Source of the DNA: Clostridia bacterium
GTDB lineage: Bacteria > Bacillota > Clostridia > Oscillospirales > Acutalibacteraceae
Assembly (NCBI GenBank): GCA_017548045.1
Contig: JAFYNR010000060.1
Span: forward strand, 38,441 to 102,440
Reading direction: 5' to 3'
Length of the DNA stretch: 64,000 nt
In this document: piece after piece, positions 40,548 to 53,376 of the stretch
Numbering within the stretch: position 1 is the stretch's first letter
Layout of the letters: each line of letters opens with the position of its first letter
Made by a program: the position numbers and the translations under genes
Notes under the pieces: generated by a model
The model's input: the letters and a program-made list of their open reading frames with translations, nothing else
What the model was told of the DNA's origin: nothing
Databases searched by the model: none

Positions 40548-42335
40548 TTATTCCTCGGTTGCGCTGATTGCTATTCCCAGATCATCAAGCTGAATTCCGT
40601 CAACAACTGCGGGGCATTCCGTCATGGGCTCGCTTGCATTCTGAACCTTGGGATATGCAATAACGTCTCTGAGTGACTCACTGCCAAGCATCTGCATAAC
40701 AAGTCTGTCAAGACCGATACCCATACCGCCGTGAGGAGGTGCACCGTATTTGAAGGCATCGAGAAGATAGCCGAATTTGTTGTGTGCCTCTTCATCCGAA
40801 AGACCGAGAAGCGAGAAGATTCTTGCCTGAAGGTCGGGATTGGTGATTCTGATTGAGCCCGAGCAAAGCTCAACGCCGTTGAGAACAAGGTCGTATGCCT
40901 TTGCTCTGACAGCACCCTTGTCGCTTTCAAGGTAATCAAGACATTCATCCATAGGTGAGGTGAACGGATGATGCATTGCAACAAACTGCTGTGCATCCTC
41001 ATCCCAATCAAAGAAGGGGAATTCCGTAATCCAGAGAAGATTATACTGCTTTTCGGGAATAATATCAAGTTTTTTCGCAACAGCCTGACGAAGTGCACCA
41101 AGCACCGAAAGAACGGTTGAATTCTTGCCGTCACCGATAATGAGAACAACGTCGCCTGCTTTTGCATCCGCTTTTTCAAGCAGTGCGTTCATCTCGTCCT
41201 CGGTAAGGAACTTTGCAAATGACGAAGCCATCGTGCCGTCATCGTTCATTCTTACCCAGGCAAGACCCTTTGCACCGATGCCTCTTACCATTTCGGTAAG
41301 CTTATCAATCTCTTTTCTTGTGAGTGTATTTACCGCACCCTTAGCGGTGATACCTCTTACACTGCCACCTGCTTCAAGTGCACCTGTGAACACGCCGAAG
41401 CCGCAGCCCTTTACGGTTTCGCTAAGGTCATAGATTTCCATGCCGAAGCGGGTATCGGGCTTGTCACTGCCGTAACGCTCCATAGCCTCTTTGTAAGTAA
41501 GTCTGGGCAGAGGAAGCTGAATATCAACGCCCAGAGCCTCTTTGAAAACTCTTGCCATATAGCCTTCACCGATTGCAAGAACGTCCTCCATATCAACGAA
41601 AGACATTTCAAGGTCAATCTGAGTGAATTCGGGCTGACGGTCTGCACGAAGATCTTCGTCGCGGAAGCAACGGGCAATCTGCATATATCTGTCAAAGCCT
41701 GCAACCATTGAAAGCTGCTTGTAAAGCTGGGGTGACTGGGGAAGCGCATAGAACTTACCCTTGTGGATACGGCTGGGAACAAGATAGTCTCTTGCGCCTT
41801 CGGGGGTTGATTTAATAAGAATGGGAGTTTCAATTTCGATGAAACCGTTTTCGTCAAAATAGTCTCTTGTGATTTTGGTAATCTTGTGGCGGAGAAGAAT
41901 GTTTTTCTGAAGGTCAGGTCTGCGAAGGTCAAGATAGCGGTATTTGAGCCTTGTAAGCTCTGCCGTCTGGCAATCCTCAATAATTTCAAAGGGAGGAGTT
42001 TCGCTCTTTGCAAGGATACGAAGGTCAGTAACCTCAATTTCAATCTCACCTGTGGGAATTTCGGTGTTCTTTGCGGAGCGCTCTCTTACAACACCCTGAG
42101 CCATAAGGACGTATTCACTTCTTGCCGAAGCCGCCTTTTCAAAAACATCCTTTGAGGTTGATTCGTCAAAAGCAAGCTGAACAATGCCTTCTCTGTCACG
42201 AAGGTCAATAAATATAAGTGCGCCAAGGTCTCTCTGACGCTGCACCCAGCCTGCGACGGTTACGGTTTTGCCTGCATCCGAAAGACGAAGGTCGCCGCAA
42301 TAGTTTGTACGTTTAAGTCCTGTCATAAAGTCCAT
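40548..42335 (-). CDS. aspS: Aspartyl-tRNA synthetase
   Basis: The 595-residue class II synthetase charges tRNA-Asp. It has the N-terminal OB domain (VTVAGWVQRQRDLGALIFIDLRDREG), motif 2 (ARCFRDEDLRADRQPEFTQID), the bacterial GAD insertion and motif 3 (GLDRLVMQML). I chose ATG 42335 (MDFMTGLKRTNYCGDL) because AAAGGACAG lies upstream; ATG 42326 is an alternative. It lies 19 bases after hisS in the same direction, and serC follows, so the whole run may be one transcript. Confidence 0.96.
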   Translation of the reverse strand: MDFMTGLKRTNYCGDLRLSDAGKTVTVAGWVQRQRDLGALIFIDLRDREGIVQLAFDESTSKDVFEKAASARSEYVLMAQGVVRERSAKNTEIPTGEIEIEVTDLRILAKSETPPFEIIEDCQTAELTRLKYRYLDLRRPDLQKNILLRHKITKITRDYFDENGFIEIETPILIKSTPEGARDYLVPSRIHKGKFYALPQSPQLYKQLSMVAGFDRYMQIARCFRDEDLRADRQPEFTQIDLEMSFVDMEDVLAIGEGYMARVFKEALGVDIQLPLPRLTYKEAMERYGSDKPDTRFGMEIYDLSETVKGCGFGVFTGALEAGGSVRGITAKGAVNTLTRKEIDKLTEMVRGIGAKGLAWVRMNDDGTMASSFAKFLTEDEMNALLEKADAKAGDVVLIIGDGKNSTVLSVLGALRQAVAKKLDIIPEKQYNLLWITEFPFFDWDEDAQQFVAMHHPFTSPMDECLDYLESDKGAVRAKAYDLVLNGVELCSGSIRITNPDLQARIFSLLGLSDEEAHNKFGYLLDAFKYGAPPHGGMGIGLDRLVMQMLGSESLRDVIAYPKVQNASEPMTECPAVVDGIQLDDLGIAISATEE

Positions 42336-42354
42336 TTTATTTTCTGTCCTTTCC

Positions 42355-43704
42355 TTATTCGCCGATATTGAACAGTGCCGAAAGGTCAACACCTTCAAGA
42401 CCGCCCAGGCTTTCGCCCAGTGCCGCAGTTTCCTGACGGAGAAGGAATTCCATAAAGTTTTCGGCAAGGTCGGCAAGTTCAACCTCGGTTGCTTCGCCGC
42501 TGTCCATATTCTTTATCTTTGCTTTGCCCGATGCAATTTCGTCATCACCGAGCACCATCGTATATTTCGCACCGATTTTATCGGCAAACTTCATCTGTGC
42601 TTTCAGCGAACGGCCTACAACGTCAGTCTGTGCGCTGATACCGCCTGCACGAAGGTCGGCAACGATTGCCGCCGCCTCATAAGAAGCATTTTCGCCCATG
42701 GGAGCAATGTAAATATCACAGCCCGAGGGTTTGGGAAGTTCGATTCCCTGAGCTTCAAGAAGCATAAGCAGTCTGCCTGTGCCGAGACCGAAGCCCAGCG
42801 AAGGAACGTGAGGTCCGCCCAATTCTTCAATAAGTCCGTCATATCGTCCGCCGCCGCAAACGGTACCCTGAGCACCGATATCCGTTGAAACGAACTCAAA
42901 AACGGTTCTTGTATAATAGTCAAGTCCTCTTACGATACGGGGATTGACGGTATATTCAATGTTCATTTTTTCAAGATACTTCTTGACGCTCTCAAAGTGA
43001 TTTGAGCAATCCTCGCAGATATAATCGATTATTGCAGGTGCACCCTCTGCAATTTCTTTGCAGACAGGGCTTTTGCAGTCAAGAATTCTCATAGGATTTT
43101 TTTCAAGTCTGCCGAGACAGGTGGGGCAAAGCTCATCCTTCCTTGCCTCAAAATATTCCTTGAGTGCGGCGTGATAATTCTTACGGCATTCGGGGCAGCC
43201 GATTGAATTAAGCTGAAGCTCAATGCCTTCAACGCCGAGGAAGGCAAAAATTTCGTTGGCAAGTGAAATAACCTCGGCATCTGCCGCAGGATGCGCCGCA
43301 CCCAGCATTTCAACGCCGAACTGCTGAAATTCTCTCCATCTGCCTGCCTGAGGCTTTTCGTAGCGGTAGCAGTTAAGTATATAGCAAAGCTTCTGGGGAA
43401 GAGCTTCGTTGAAAAGACCGTGTTCAAGGAATGCTCTTGCCGCACCTGCGGTGCCTTCGGGACGAAGAGTGATTGAACGTCCGCCCTTATCGTCGAAGGT
43501 ATACATCTCCTTCTGAACAACGTCTGTTGTTTCGCCCACACCTCTCTGGAAAAGCTCAGTATGTTCAAAAACGGGAGTTCTTATTTCTCTGAAGCCGAAC
43601 TTTGCGGCAATATCACGCAAAGTCTGTTCGATAAACTGATTTTTATAAACCACGTCGGGCAGGATATCCTGAGTACCCTTGATGGCTTTTGTCACAAGTG
43701 CCAT
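42355..43704 (-). CDS. hisS: Histidyl-tRNA synthetase
   Basis: The 449-residue class II synthetase begins KGTQDILPD and has FGFREIRTPVFEHTELF, RGVGETTDVVQKEMYTF, TLRPEGTAGAARAF, YRYEKPQAGRWREFQQFGVE and the histidine-binding VRGLDYYTRTVFEF, plus the C-terminal anticodon domain. GGAAG lies upstream of the ATG. It is followed by aspS. Confidence 0.97.
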   Translation of the reverse strand: MALVTKAIKGTQDILPDVVYKNQFIEQTLRDIAAKFGFREIRTPVFEHTELFQRGVGETTDVVQKEMYTFDDKGGRSITLRPEGTAGAARAFLEHGLFNEALPQKLCYILNCYRYEKPQAGRWREFQQFGVEMLGAAHPAADAEVISLANEIFAFLGVEGIELQLNSIGCPECRKNYHAALKEYFEARKDELCPTCLGRLEKNPMRILDCKSPVCKEIAEGAPAIIDYICEDCSNHFESVKKYLEKMNIEYTVNPRIVRGLDYYTRTVFEFVSTDIGAQGTVCGGGRYDGLIEELGGPHVPSLGFGLGTGRLLMLLEAQGIELPKPSGCDIYIAPMGENASYEAAAIVADLRAGGISAQTDVVGRSLKAQMKFADKIGAKYTMVLGDDEIASGKAKIKNMDSGEATEVELADLAENFMEFLLRQETAALGESLGGLEGVDLSALFNIGE

Positions 43705-43733
43705 AATCTATCTTCCTATCTCAAAAAATCACA

Positions 43734-43757
43734 GGGTCGTCTTTGATAAGACGACCC
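43734..43757 (-). terminator. Terminator-like hairpin between mgsA and hisS
   Basis: On the minus strand GGGTCGTC/GACGACCC (8-bp stem, 8-base loop) is followed by TGTGATTTTTTG. It could end mgsA transcription or act as an attenuator in front of hisS. No T-box motif (AGGGTGGNACCGCG) is visible. Confidence 0.6.
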
Positions 43758-43803
43758 CGAAAATCTGCAATTCTGCCAAAAGGAGCGCCCTGCAAATGAA
43801 TGC

Positions 43804-44208
43804 TTACGCGTTTGACCTGACGATTTCACGCCAATCAAGGTCGCCTCTGGCAAGTGAATGTATAAGCGCCTCAGCCGTTGCAATGTTAGTTGCAACAGGA
43901 ACGTTGTGTACGTCGCAAAGCCTGAGAAGGGTTGCTTCGTTGGGCTCGTGAGGCTTGGCTGTTAAGGGGTCACGGAAAATCAGCAGAAGATCGATTTCAT
44001 TGCAGGCAATTCTTGACGCAATCTGCTCATCGCCGCCCTGAGAACCGCTTAAAAATCTTGTTATGTCAAGTCCTGTTGCTTCGGCAACCATTTTACCCGT
44101 TGTACCTGTTGCATAAATATTGTGTCGGCTCAGAACTCCGCAATAAGCTATGCAAAACTGAATCATCAGTTCTTTTTTGGCATCATGTGCAAGTATGGCA
44201 ATATTCAT
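43804..44208 (-). CDS. mgsA: Methylglyoxal synthase
   Basis: MgsA converts dihydroxyacetone phosphate to methylglyoxal, a bypass of lower glycolysis. The 134-residue product has [46 protein letters not shown] and [24 protein letters not shown], all family signatures, and the expected length. Confidence 0.96.
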   Translation of the reverse strand: MNIAILAHDAKKELMIQFCIAYCGVLSRHNIYATGTTGKMVAEATGLDITRFLSGSQGGDEQIASRIACNEIDLLLIFRDPLTAKPHEPNEATLLRLCDVHNVPVATNIATAEALIHSLARGDLDWREIVRSNA

Positions 44209-44289
44209 CTGCTGTTCCTCCTTGTTTATTCGTCAAAATCATACTTATTTCACTAATTCCATATAATAATAACAAATATGATTTAATAT

Positions 44290-44338
44290 GACAAGACCCA
44301 AATCAAAAAAAATTTATATTATTTTTTTCAGGTCTTGT
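44290..44338 (-). terminator. Likely terminator after gyrA
   Basis: On the minus strand ACAAGACC and GGTCTTGT flank complementary A and T runs, giving a long AT-rich hairpin with T-rich 3' side. It lies 19 bases after the gyrA stop. Confidence 0.55.
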
Positions 44339-44356
44339 ATAATTATTTTTTGGAAA

Positions 44357-46864
44357 TTATTCCTCGGCAGTAACTTCGGTATCCTCGCCGTCTTCGTCTG
44401 CAGGCTCTGCCGATTCCGCAGGCTCGCCTTCATTCTTGACCGCAACGGCAGTGATAAGCTTTTCGCCCTCGGTAACCTTCATTACACGAACACCCTTTGA
44501 GGGTCTTGCGCAAAGTCTTATTGTTTCCATTGCGATACGGATGATAATGCCGTCGGAGGAGATAAGCATAAGGTCATCCGCAGGGTCAACAACCTCAATT
44601 GCCGCAACGTCACCGTACTTGGCAATATGGTAGTTTGTAAGACCCGAACCGCCTCTGTTCTGAATTCTGTAATCCTCGATATCGCTGAGTCTGCCGTAGC
44701 CCGTTTCGCTGACGGTAAGCACCTTCATACCATCTCTGAGGATATCCATACCGATTACGCAGTCGCCTTCTTTGAGTCTGAGTGCACGTACGCCTCTTGC
44801 AGTACGTCCGATAACTCTTGCATCGTCCTCACGGAATGCGATTGCCATACCCTTTTTGGTTGCAACGATAAGATTATCGCCGCCTTCGGTAAGCTTAACC
44901 CATACAAGCTCGTCATCATCGTCAAGGTTGATTGCAATAACGCCGTTTCTGCGTACGTTCTTATAAGCATCAAGCTCGGTACGCTTGATGATACCGTTTC
45001 TTGTGAGCATACACAGATAATAGTTATCCTCTCCGAATTCGGGAACTCTTATCATCGCAGATACTCTTTCGCCTTCCTCAACGGGAAGAAGGTTAACGAT
45101 GTTCATACCCTTGCTCTGGCGTGAGCCTTCGGGGATTTCATAGCCCTTGAGTCTGTACGTCTTACCCTTTGTGGTGAAGAACATAATATAATCGTGAGTT
45201 GAGCAGGTGAACATCGTTTTAACAATGTCCTCCTCGCGTCGGGTAAGACCCTTGACGCCTCTGCCGCCTCTGTTCTGCTGCTTGTATTCATCCATGGGAA
45301 TACGCTTGATGTAGCCCATATCAGTAAGTGTGAATACGCAGGTTTCTTCCGGGATAAGATCTTCGATATCAACCTCACCCGAAACATTGACGATTTCGGT
45401 TCTTCTTTCATCCGCAAATCTGTCACGGATGTTGAGCGCTTCTGTTTTAACGATATCAAGAACTCTTGCTTCACTTGCAAGAATATCGTTGTAATCGGCA
45501 ATCTTTTCCTTAAGCTCGTCAAGCTCGTTTGTAATCTTGAGAATTTCAAGACCTGCCAGCTGACCCAGACGGAATGCTACGATAGCCGCAGCCTGAGGAT
45601 CGTCAAAGCCGAACTGCTCCATAATGGCAACCTTTGCTTCTGCCTGGCCGCCCTTACAGGCTCTGATGGTGGCAATAATATCGTCAACAATATCAATAGC
45701 CTTTGCAAGACCTTCAAGGATATGCGCTCTGTCCATGGCCTTCTTGAGGTCGTATCTTGTTCTGCGGATTATAACCTCTTCCTGGAACTTGATATAGTGA
45801 CCGAGAACCTCTTTGAGAGTGAGCTGCTTGGGCTCACCGTTAACGAGAGCAATCATTATTGCGCCGAAGGTATCCTGAAGCTGTGTATATGAGAAAAGCT
45901 GATTGAGAACAACCTGAGGATTTGCGTCTCTCTTAAGGTCGATTGAAATCAGCATACCCTTCTTTGACGAGTAGTCGTTAACGTCGGCAATGCCTTCAAC
46001 TCTCTTATCCTTAACAAGGTTTGCAATGCTTTCGATAAGCCTTGCCTTGTTGACCATATAGGGAATTTCGGTTACCTGAATTTCAAATCTGCCGTTTTTC
46101 TTTTCGACTATTTCGGTTTTCGCACGCATTGTGATTTTGCCTCTGCCTGTTGCATAGGCTGATCTTATGCCTGCTCTGCCCATAATAAGTCCCTTTGTGG
46201 GGAAATCGGGGCCTTTGATATGCTCCATAAGACCGTCAAGGTCGATATCGGGGTTATCAATCATCGCACACATACCGTCGATGACCTCGCCCAGATTGTG
46301 AGGAGGAATGTTGGTCGCCATACCGACAGCGATACCAACCGAACCGTTCACAAGCAGGTTGGGGAATCTTGAAGGAAGAACGGCAGGCTCTTTAAGACGG
46401 TCGTCGTAGTTGGTGGTGAAATCAACGGTATCCTTATCGATATCCGTAAGCATTCTCACTGCCATTCGGCTCATTCTTGATTCTGTGTATCTGTAAGCCG
46501 CAGCAGGGTCGCCGTCGATTGAACCGAAGTTACCGTGGCCGTCAACAAGCGTGTATCTCATCGAGAAGCTCTGTGCAAGACGAACCATTGCATCGTAAAC
46601 CGATGCGTCACCGTGGGGATGATATCTGCCGAGAACGGAACCGACGGTATCCGCACACTTTCTGTATGCCTTGTCGGGTGTAAGACCGTTTTCGTGCATT
46701 GTGTAAAGAATTCTTCTGTGAACGGGTTTGAGACCGTCTCTTACATCGGGAAGAGCACGGGATGTAATAACCGACATAGAGTAGTCAAGGAAGGCCTGAC
46801 GTACTTCTTTGTTAAGGTCAACATTAATAATTTTCTGGGTATCTCTTGCGTCGCCGAAACTCAT
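44357..46864 (-). CDS. gyrA: DNA gyrase subunit A
   Basis: GyrA cuts and religates DNA during supercoiling. The 835-residue product has [27 protein letters not shown]-type sequence, the quinolone-region motif [18 protein letters not shown], the active-site Tyr in [11 protein letters not shown], and C-terminal beta-pinwheel blades, with a GyrA box-like [10 protein letters not shown]. The residue at E. coli position 83 is Ala (residue 87 here, codon 46604-46606) rather than Ser. The ATG 46864 follows AAAGGA by ten bases. It lies 18 bases after gyrB. Confidence 0.97.
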   Translation of the reverse strand: MSFGDARDTQKIINVDLNKEVRQAFLDYSMSVITSRALPDVRDGLKPVHRRILYTMHENGLTPDKAYRKCADTVGSVLGRYHPHGDASVYDAMVRLAQSFSMRYTLVDGHGNFGSIDGDPAAAYRYTESRMSRMAVRMLTDIDKDTVDFTTNYDDRLKEPAVLPSRFPNLLVNGSVGIAVGMATNIPPHNLGEVIDGMCAMIDNPDIDLDGLMEHIKGPDFPTKGLIMGRAGIRSAYATGRGKITMRAKTEIVEKKNGRFEIQVTEIPYMVNKARLIESIANLVKDKRVEGIADVNDYSSKKGMLISIDLKRDANPQVVLNQLFSYTQLQDTFGAIMIALVNGEPKQLTLKEVLGHYIKFQEEVIIRRTRYDLKKAMDRAHILEGLAKAIDIVDDIIATIRACKGGQAEAKVAIMEQFGFDDPQAAAIVAFRLGQLAGLEILKITNELDELKEKIADYNDILASEARVLDIVKTEALNIRDRFADERRTEIVNVSGEVDIEDLIPEETCVFTLTDMGYIKRIPMDEYKQQNRGGRGVKGLTRREEDIVKTMFTCSTHDYIMFFTTKGKTYRLKGYEIPEGSRQSKGMNIVNLLPVEEGERVSAMIRVPEFGEDNYYLCMLTRNGIIKRTELDAYKNVRRNGVIAINLDDDDELVWVKLTEGGDNLIVATKKGMAIAFREDDARVIGRTARGVRALRLKEGDCVIGMDILRDGMKVLTVSETGYGRLSDIEDYRIQNRGGSGLTNYHIAKYGDVAAIEVVDPADDLMLISSDGIIIRIAMETIRLCARPSKGVRVMKVTEGEKLITAVAVKNEGEPAESAEPADEDGEDTEVTAEE

Positions 46865-46882
46865 ATTCAATCAGTCCTTTCC

Positions 46883-49793
<2,911 letters not shown>

Positions 49794-49951
49794 AATGAAC
49801 TCCTTTATAATAACTATAATAATAAATATAGTGTTAGTATAACATATATATAAAGAATTATAATTCCTAAAAAGAAATATAAACTTTTTATATCATAAAT
49901 ATTCAGCCTGAAGGGGCGTAATATTCGTTAATTTTGCACACTCTTCGGCTG
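49794..49951. other. AT-rich intergenic region before ddl
   Basis: This stretch between divergent genes is very AT-rich, with TATACT on the minus strand as a possible -10 for the hypothetical-gyrB operon and a GAATTATAATTC palindrome. I see no DnaA boxes or RNA gene. Confidence 0.4.
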
Positions 49952-49980
49952 TTGACTATTCCGTTTCGTTATGATAATAT
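49952..49980 (+). promoter_or_regulatory. Sigma-A promoter of the ddl operon
   Basis: TTGACT (49952-49957) and TAATAT (49975-49980), 17-base spacing, about 55 bases before ddl. Confidence 0.75.
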
Positions 49981-50034
49981 ATTTTGATAGAATAAACTAT
50001 AATGGGTAAAAATGCGTTGGGAGATATGACAGCT

Positions 50035-51084
50035 ATGAAAAAGGTTCTTGTTCTTTTCGGCGGCGTTTCCAGCGAGCACGATGTTTCGCTCAATTCCGCC
50101 TGCTCCGTAATCAACAATATTCCCTCAGATAAATATGAGGTTGTTAAAATGGGCATAACCAAGCAGGGCGAAAGCTTCGTTTATAACGGTCCTGCGGATA
50201 TGCTTCCCGGCGGCAAATGGCTTGAAGACAAAGAAAATCTTGAGCCTGCCGTTATCTCAATGAGCCGTGACCATCACGGCATCATCCGCCTTTCGCAAGG
50301 CGGCAAAATCGAAAAAATCGACGTTGTTTTCCCTGTACTTCACGGCAAAAACGGAGAGGACGGCACAATGCAGGGTCTGCTTGAAATTGCAGGCATTCCT
50401 TACGTCGGCTGCAACACCGTGGCAAGCGCAATCTGTATGGATAAGGCTTATACAAACGCTATGGCGGATTACCACGGAATTCCTCAGGCAAAATGGGTTG
50501 CTTTTGAGAAATACAGCTACAACAAATCAATGCTCCCCGCCGCCGCAGAAAAGCTTGGCTTCCCCATTTTTGTAAAGCCCGCAAACGCAGGTTCATCCGT
50601 CGGCGTAGGCAAGGCAAGAACCCTTGAAGAGCTTGAAGCCGCCTGCACAAACGCCTTTGAGCACGATGTGAAAATCGTTCTTGAGGAAGGCATTGACGGT
50701 GTTGAGGTTGAGGTTGCCGTTATGGGTAACGAAAATCCCGTTGCTTCGGTTGTAGGCGAGGTTGTTCCCTGCAACGATTTCTACGACTACGAGGCAAAGT
50801 ACCTTGCCAATGAAAGCGAGCTTCATATTCCTGCAAGGCTCCCCGAGGATAAGCTCCTTGCCATTCAGAATGCGGCTGTAAACGCTTACAGAGCACTGGG
50901 CTGTTCCGGTTTCACAAGAGTGGATTTCTTTGTGCGCCGCAGTGACGGTGAGATAATGCTCAACGAGCCCAACACAATCCCCGGCTTCACATCAATCAGT
51001 ATGTATCCCAAGCTTTTTGCCGCATCAGGCATCCCTTATTCAGAGCTGCTTGATAAGCTTCTTGAGCTTGCGTTGGAAAGATAA
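50035..51084 (+). CDS. ddl: D-alanine-D-alanine ligase
   Basis: Ddl joins two D-alanines for peptidoglycan. The 349-residue ATP-grasp enzyme has VLFGGVSSEHDVSLNSA, FPVLHGKNGEDGTMQG, YVGCNTVASAICMDK, FVKPANAGSSVGVGK, the omega loop FYDYEAKY with the Tyr expected for D-Ala-D-Ala rather than D-Ala-D-Lac ligases, and LNEPNTIPGFT. ATG 50035 (MKKVLVLFGG) fits family starts; ATG 50026 or 50002 are possible. It heads a run with DUF1934 and argS. Confidence 0.95.
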   Translation: MKKVLVLFGGVSSEHDVSLNSACSVINNIPSDKYEVVKMGITKQGESFVYNGPADMLPGGKWLEDKENLEPAVISMSRDHHGIIRLSQGGKIEKIDVVFPVLHGKNGEDGTMQGLLEIAGIPYVGCNTVASAICMDKAYTNAMADYHGIPQAKWVAFEKYSYNKSMLPAAAEKLGFPIFVKPANAGSSVGVGKARTLEELEAACTNAFEHDVKIVLEEGIDGVEVEVAVMGNENPVASVVGEVVPCNDFYDYEAKYLANESELHIPARLPEDKLLAIQNAAVNAYRALGCSGFTRVDFFVRRSDGEIMLNEPNTIPGFTSISMYPKLFAASGIPYSELLDKLLELALER

Positions 51085-51087
51085 ATT

Positions 51088-51507
51088 ATGAAAAATGCGA
51101 TAATTACAATAAAAGACCGCCACCTTCAGGACGGCGAGGAATTAACCGCAGAGCTGACCACGTCGGGCAGCTTTGAGCTGACGAAAAAAGGCTGTACCGT
51201 TATTTACAAGGAAACAGACGAAGAAATGACGGATTGCATCACACGCCTTGACGTTGAAGGCGCTCAAAGGGTTGCAATGACCCGCACGGGCAAATTCAAC
51301 ACGGAAATGATAATTGAAAAAGGAAGCCGCCACACCTGCTTTTATTCAACCCCCTTCGGTGAACTGATAATGGGGATTTACGGTATGTCCGTGGAATGCA
51401 ATATGAGCGAAAACGGCGGCACCCTCAGCTTCACATACACACTTGATTTCAACAACACACCGGCTTCGGAAAATCAGCTTCACATTACCGTTGCCGAAAA
51501 GGAGTAA
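51088..51507 (+). CDS. DUF1934/YwiB-type beta-barrel protein
   Basis: The 139-residue product fits the DUF1934 (YwiB) family, a small calycin-like beta-barrel of unknown role. Features are IITIKDRH, IYKETDEEM-type turn, RTGKFNTEMIIEKGSRHTCFYSTPFGELIMGIY and SFTYTLDFNN. In Firmicutes it is commonly the gene just before argS, as here, where five bases separate the two. It may aid argS expression or tRNA charging, but that is unproven. Confidence 0.82.
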   Translation: MKNAIITIKDRHLQDGEELTAELTTSGSFELTKKGCTVIYKETDEEMTDCITRLDVEGAQRVAMTRTGKFNTEMIIEKGSRHTCFYSTPFGELIMGIYGMSVECNMSENGGTLSFTYTLDFNNTPASENQLHITVAEKE

Positions 51508-51512
51508 TAAAA

Positions 51513-53258
51513 ATGTCACTTTTAGTTAAACAGGCTGTTACAGAGCTTCGCACCGCCATTATGGAAGCGGCAGGCAGAGCAGTGGCTGACGGCGAATTCC
51601 CTGAAGTGCCCCTCAGCGATTTCATTATTGAAGTGCCTGCAAACAAAGAAAACGGCGACTATTCATCAAACGCCGCTATGGCTTGGGCAAGAGACCTTAA
51701 AAGCGCCCCCAGAAAGATTGCCCAGACCCTCGTTGACAGACTTTTCCTTGAAGATACCTTCTTTGACAGATGCGAAATTGCAGGCCCCGGCTTTATGAAT
51801 TTCTATCTCAAAGACAGCTTCAACGCCTGTGTTATTCAGGATATTCTTGAAAAGGGTGCCGAATACGGACGCTCCGATTACGGCAAAAGCAGAAAAATCA
51901 ATATTGAATTCGTTTCCGCCAATCCCACGGGCCCCATGCATATGGGTAATGCAAGAGGCGGCGCACTGGGTGACTGCCTTGCGGCTGTTATGGATTTTGC
52001 AGGCTATTCCGTAAGCCGTGAATTCTATGTTAACGATGCAGGTAATCAGATTGATAAATTCGGTCTTTCTCTTGATATCAGATATCAGCAGATTTTCAAG
52101 GGCGAAGATGCGGTTGAGCTTCCCGAGGACAGCTACCACGGTGCCGATATTATGGTCAGAGCAAAGGAATTTGCAGATATTCACGGCGATAAGTATATTG
52201 ATGCAACCGAGGCTGAAAGAAGAAAGGCTCTCGTTGACTACGCACTGCCCAAAAACATTGCGGCTATGAAGGATAACCTTACAAAATACCGCATTGAATA
52301 TGACACCTGGTTCCTTGAAAGCACTCTCCACAACGGCGGCGAGCTTGCAGAAACCCTTGAGATTATGAAGAACAAGGGTCTTACATACGAAAAAGACGGT
52401 GCTCTCTGGTACAAGAATAAGGAAGTTCTCGGCGCAAGGCTTGCAAGAGAAGGCAAAACTCCCGAAGAAATTGAACGTCTTGAGCTCAAGGATGAAGTTC
52501 TTATCAGAACCAACGGCAATCCCACATACTTTGCCGCAGATATTGCATACCACCGCAACAAGCTTGAAAAGAGAGGCTTTGAAAAGGCTATTGATATCTG
52601 GGGTGCCGACCATCACGGCCACGTTGCACGTATGAAGGGCGCTCTTGACGCCATCGGCTGCAACGGCGACGACCTTGACGTTATTCTTATGCAGCTTGTC
52701 CGCCTTATGCGTGACGGCAAGCCAGCAAAGATGAGCAAGCGTACAGGCAACGCCATCACACTCGTCGACCTGCTTGAAGATATCCCCATCGATGCAGTAC
52801 GTTTTCTCTTTAATATGAGAGAACCCGGCTCGCAGATGGATTTTGACCTTGACCTTGCGGTTGAAGAAAGCTCACAGAATCCCGTTTACTACTGCCAGTA
52901 TGCCCACGCAAGAATCTGCAGCATCATCAAAAAGCTTGCAGACGAAGGCAAAACAGCAAGAGAATGCACAATTCCCGAGCTTGTTCTTCTTTCTGCTCCC
53001 GAAGAAAAGGCACTTATCAAGCACCTTGCTTCACTTACAGACGAAATTATAAGCTCCGCAAAGAACTACGACCCTGCAAAAATCACCCGTTATGCGGTAG
53101 ACCTTGCAACTCTGTTCCACAAGTTCTACAATGCCTGCCGTGTCAACTGCGAGGAAGAAGCCCTTATGCAGGCAAGACTCAGCCTTTGCCTTTGCGTAAA
53201 GAACGTTCTTTGCAATATCCTCACAATGTTCCGCATCACCGTTCCCGAAAGTATGTAA
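51513..53258 (+). CDS. argS: Arginyl-tRNA synthetase
   Basis: The 581-residue class I synthetase has the N-terminal Add-1 domain, the active-site FVSANPTGPMHMGNARGGALGD in the HIGH position, YVNDAGNQIDKFGLS, IWGADHHGHVARM, MSKRTGNAITLVDL at the KMSKS position and a C-terminal helical anticodon domain. It follows the DUF1934 gene by five bases and is followed by a terminator. Confidence 0.97.
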   Translation: MSLLVKQAVTELRTAIMEAAGRAVADGEFPEVPLSDFIIEVPANKENGDYSSNAAMAWARDLKSAPRKIAQTLVDRLFLEDTFFDRCEIAGPGFMNFYLKDSFNACVIQDILEKGAEYGRSDYGKSRKINIEFVSANPTGPMHMGNARGGALGDCLAAVMDFAGYSVSREFYVNDAGNQIDKFGLSLDIRYQQIFKGEDAVELPEDSYHGADIMVRAKEFADIHGDKYIDATEAERRKALVDYALPKNIAAMKDNLTKYRIEYDTWFLESTLHNGGELAETLEIMKNKGLTYEKDGALWYKNKEVLGARLAREGKTPEEIERLELKDEVLIRTNGNPTYFAADIAYHRNKLEKRGFEKAIDIWGADHHGHVARMKGALDAIGCNGDDLDVILMQLVRLMRDGKPAKMSKRTGNAITLVDLLEDIPIDAVRFLFNMREPGSQMDFDLDLAVEESSQNPVYYCQYAHARICSIIKKLADEGKTARECTIPELVLLSAPEEKALIKHLASLTDEIISSAKNYDPAKITRYAVDLATLFHKFYNACRVNCEEEALMQARLSLCLCVKNVLCNILTMFRITVPESM

Positions 53259-53278
53259 AAAAAGTGTTAACTTTTCCA

Positions 53279-53310
53279 AACCCCTTGACTTTACGGTCGA
53301 GGGGTTTTAA
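53279..53310 (+). terminator. Terminator after argS
   Basis: CCCCTTGAC pairs with GTCGAGGGG (one G-U) around TTTACG and is followed by TTTTAAA. Confidence 0.85.
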
Positions 53311-53376
53311 AATATATATTTACCAATATTTCTTTATAGTAATTAAGAAACACGGACATAAACGGAGATGATAAAA

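Noticed and set aside
50035-51084. Vancomycin-resistance type D-Ala-D-Lac ligase
   Set aside because: The omega loop reads FYDYEAKY with Tyr, as in D-Ala-D-Ala ligases, and no vanH/vanX-like neighbours are present.
51666-52622. A 318-residue open frame opposite argS
   Set aside because: It is the antisense shadow of a well-conserved synthetase, with no ribosome binding site and a Cys/Val/Phe-rich composition typical of mirrored coding DNA.
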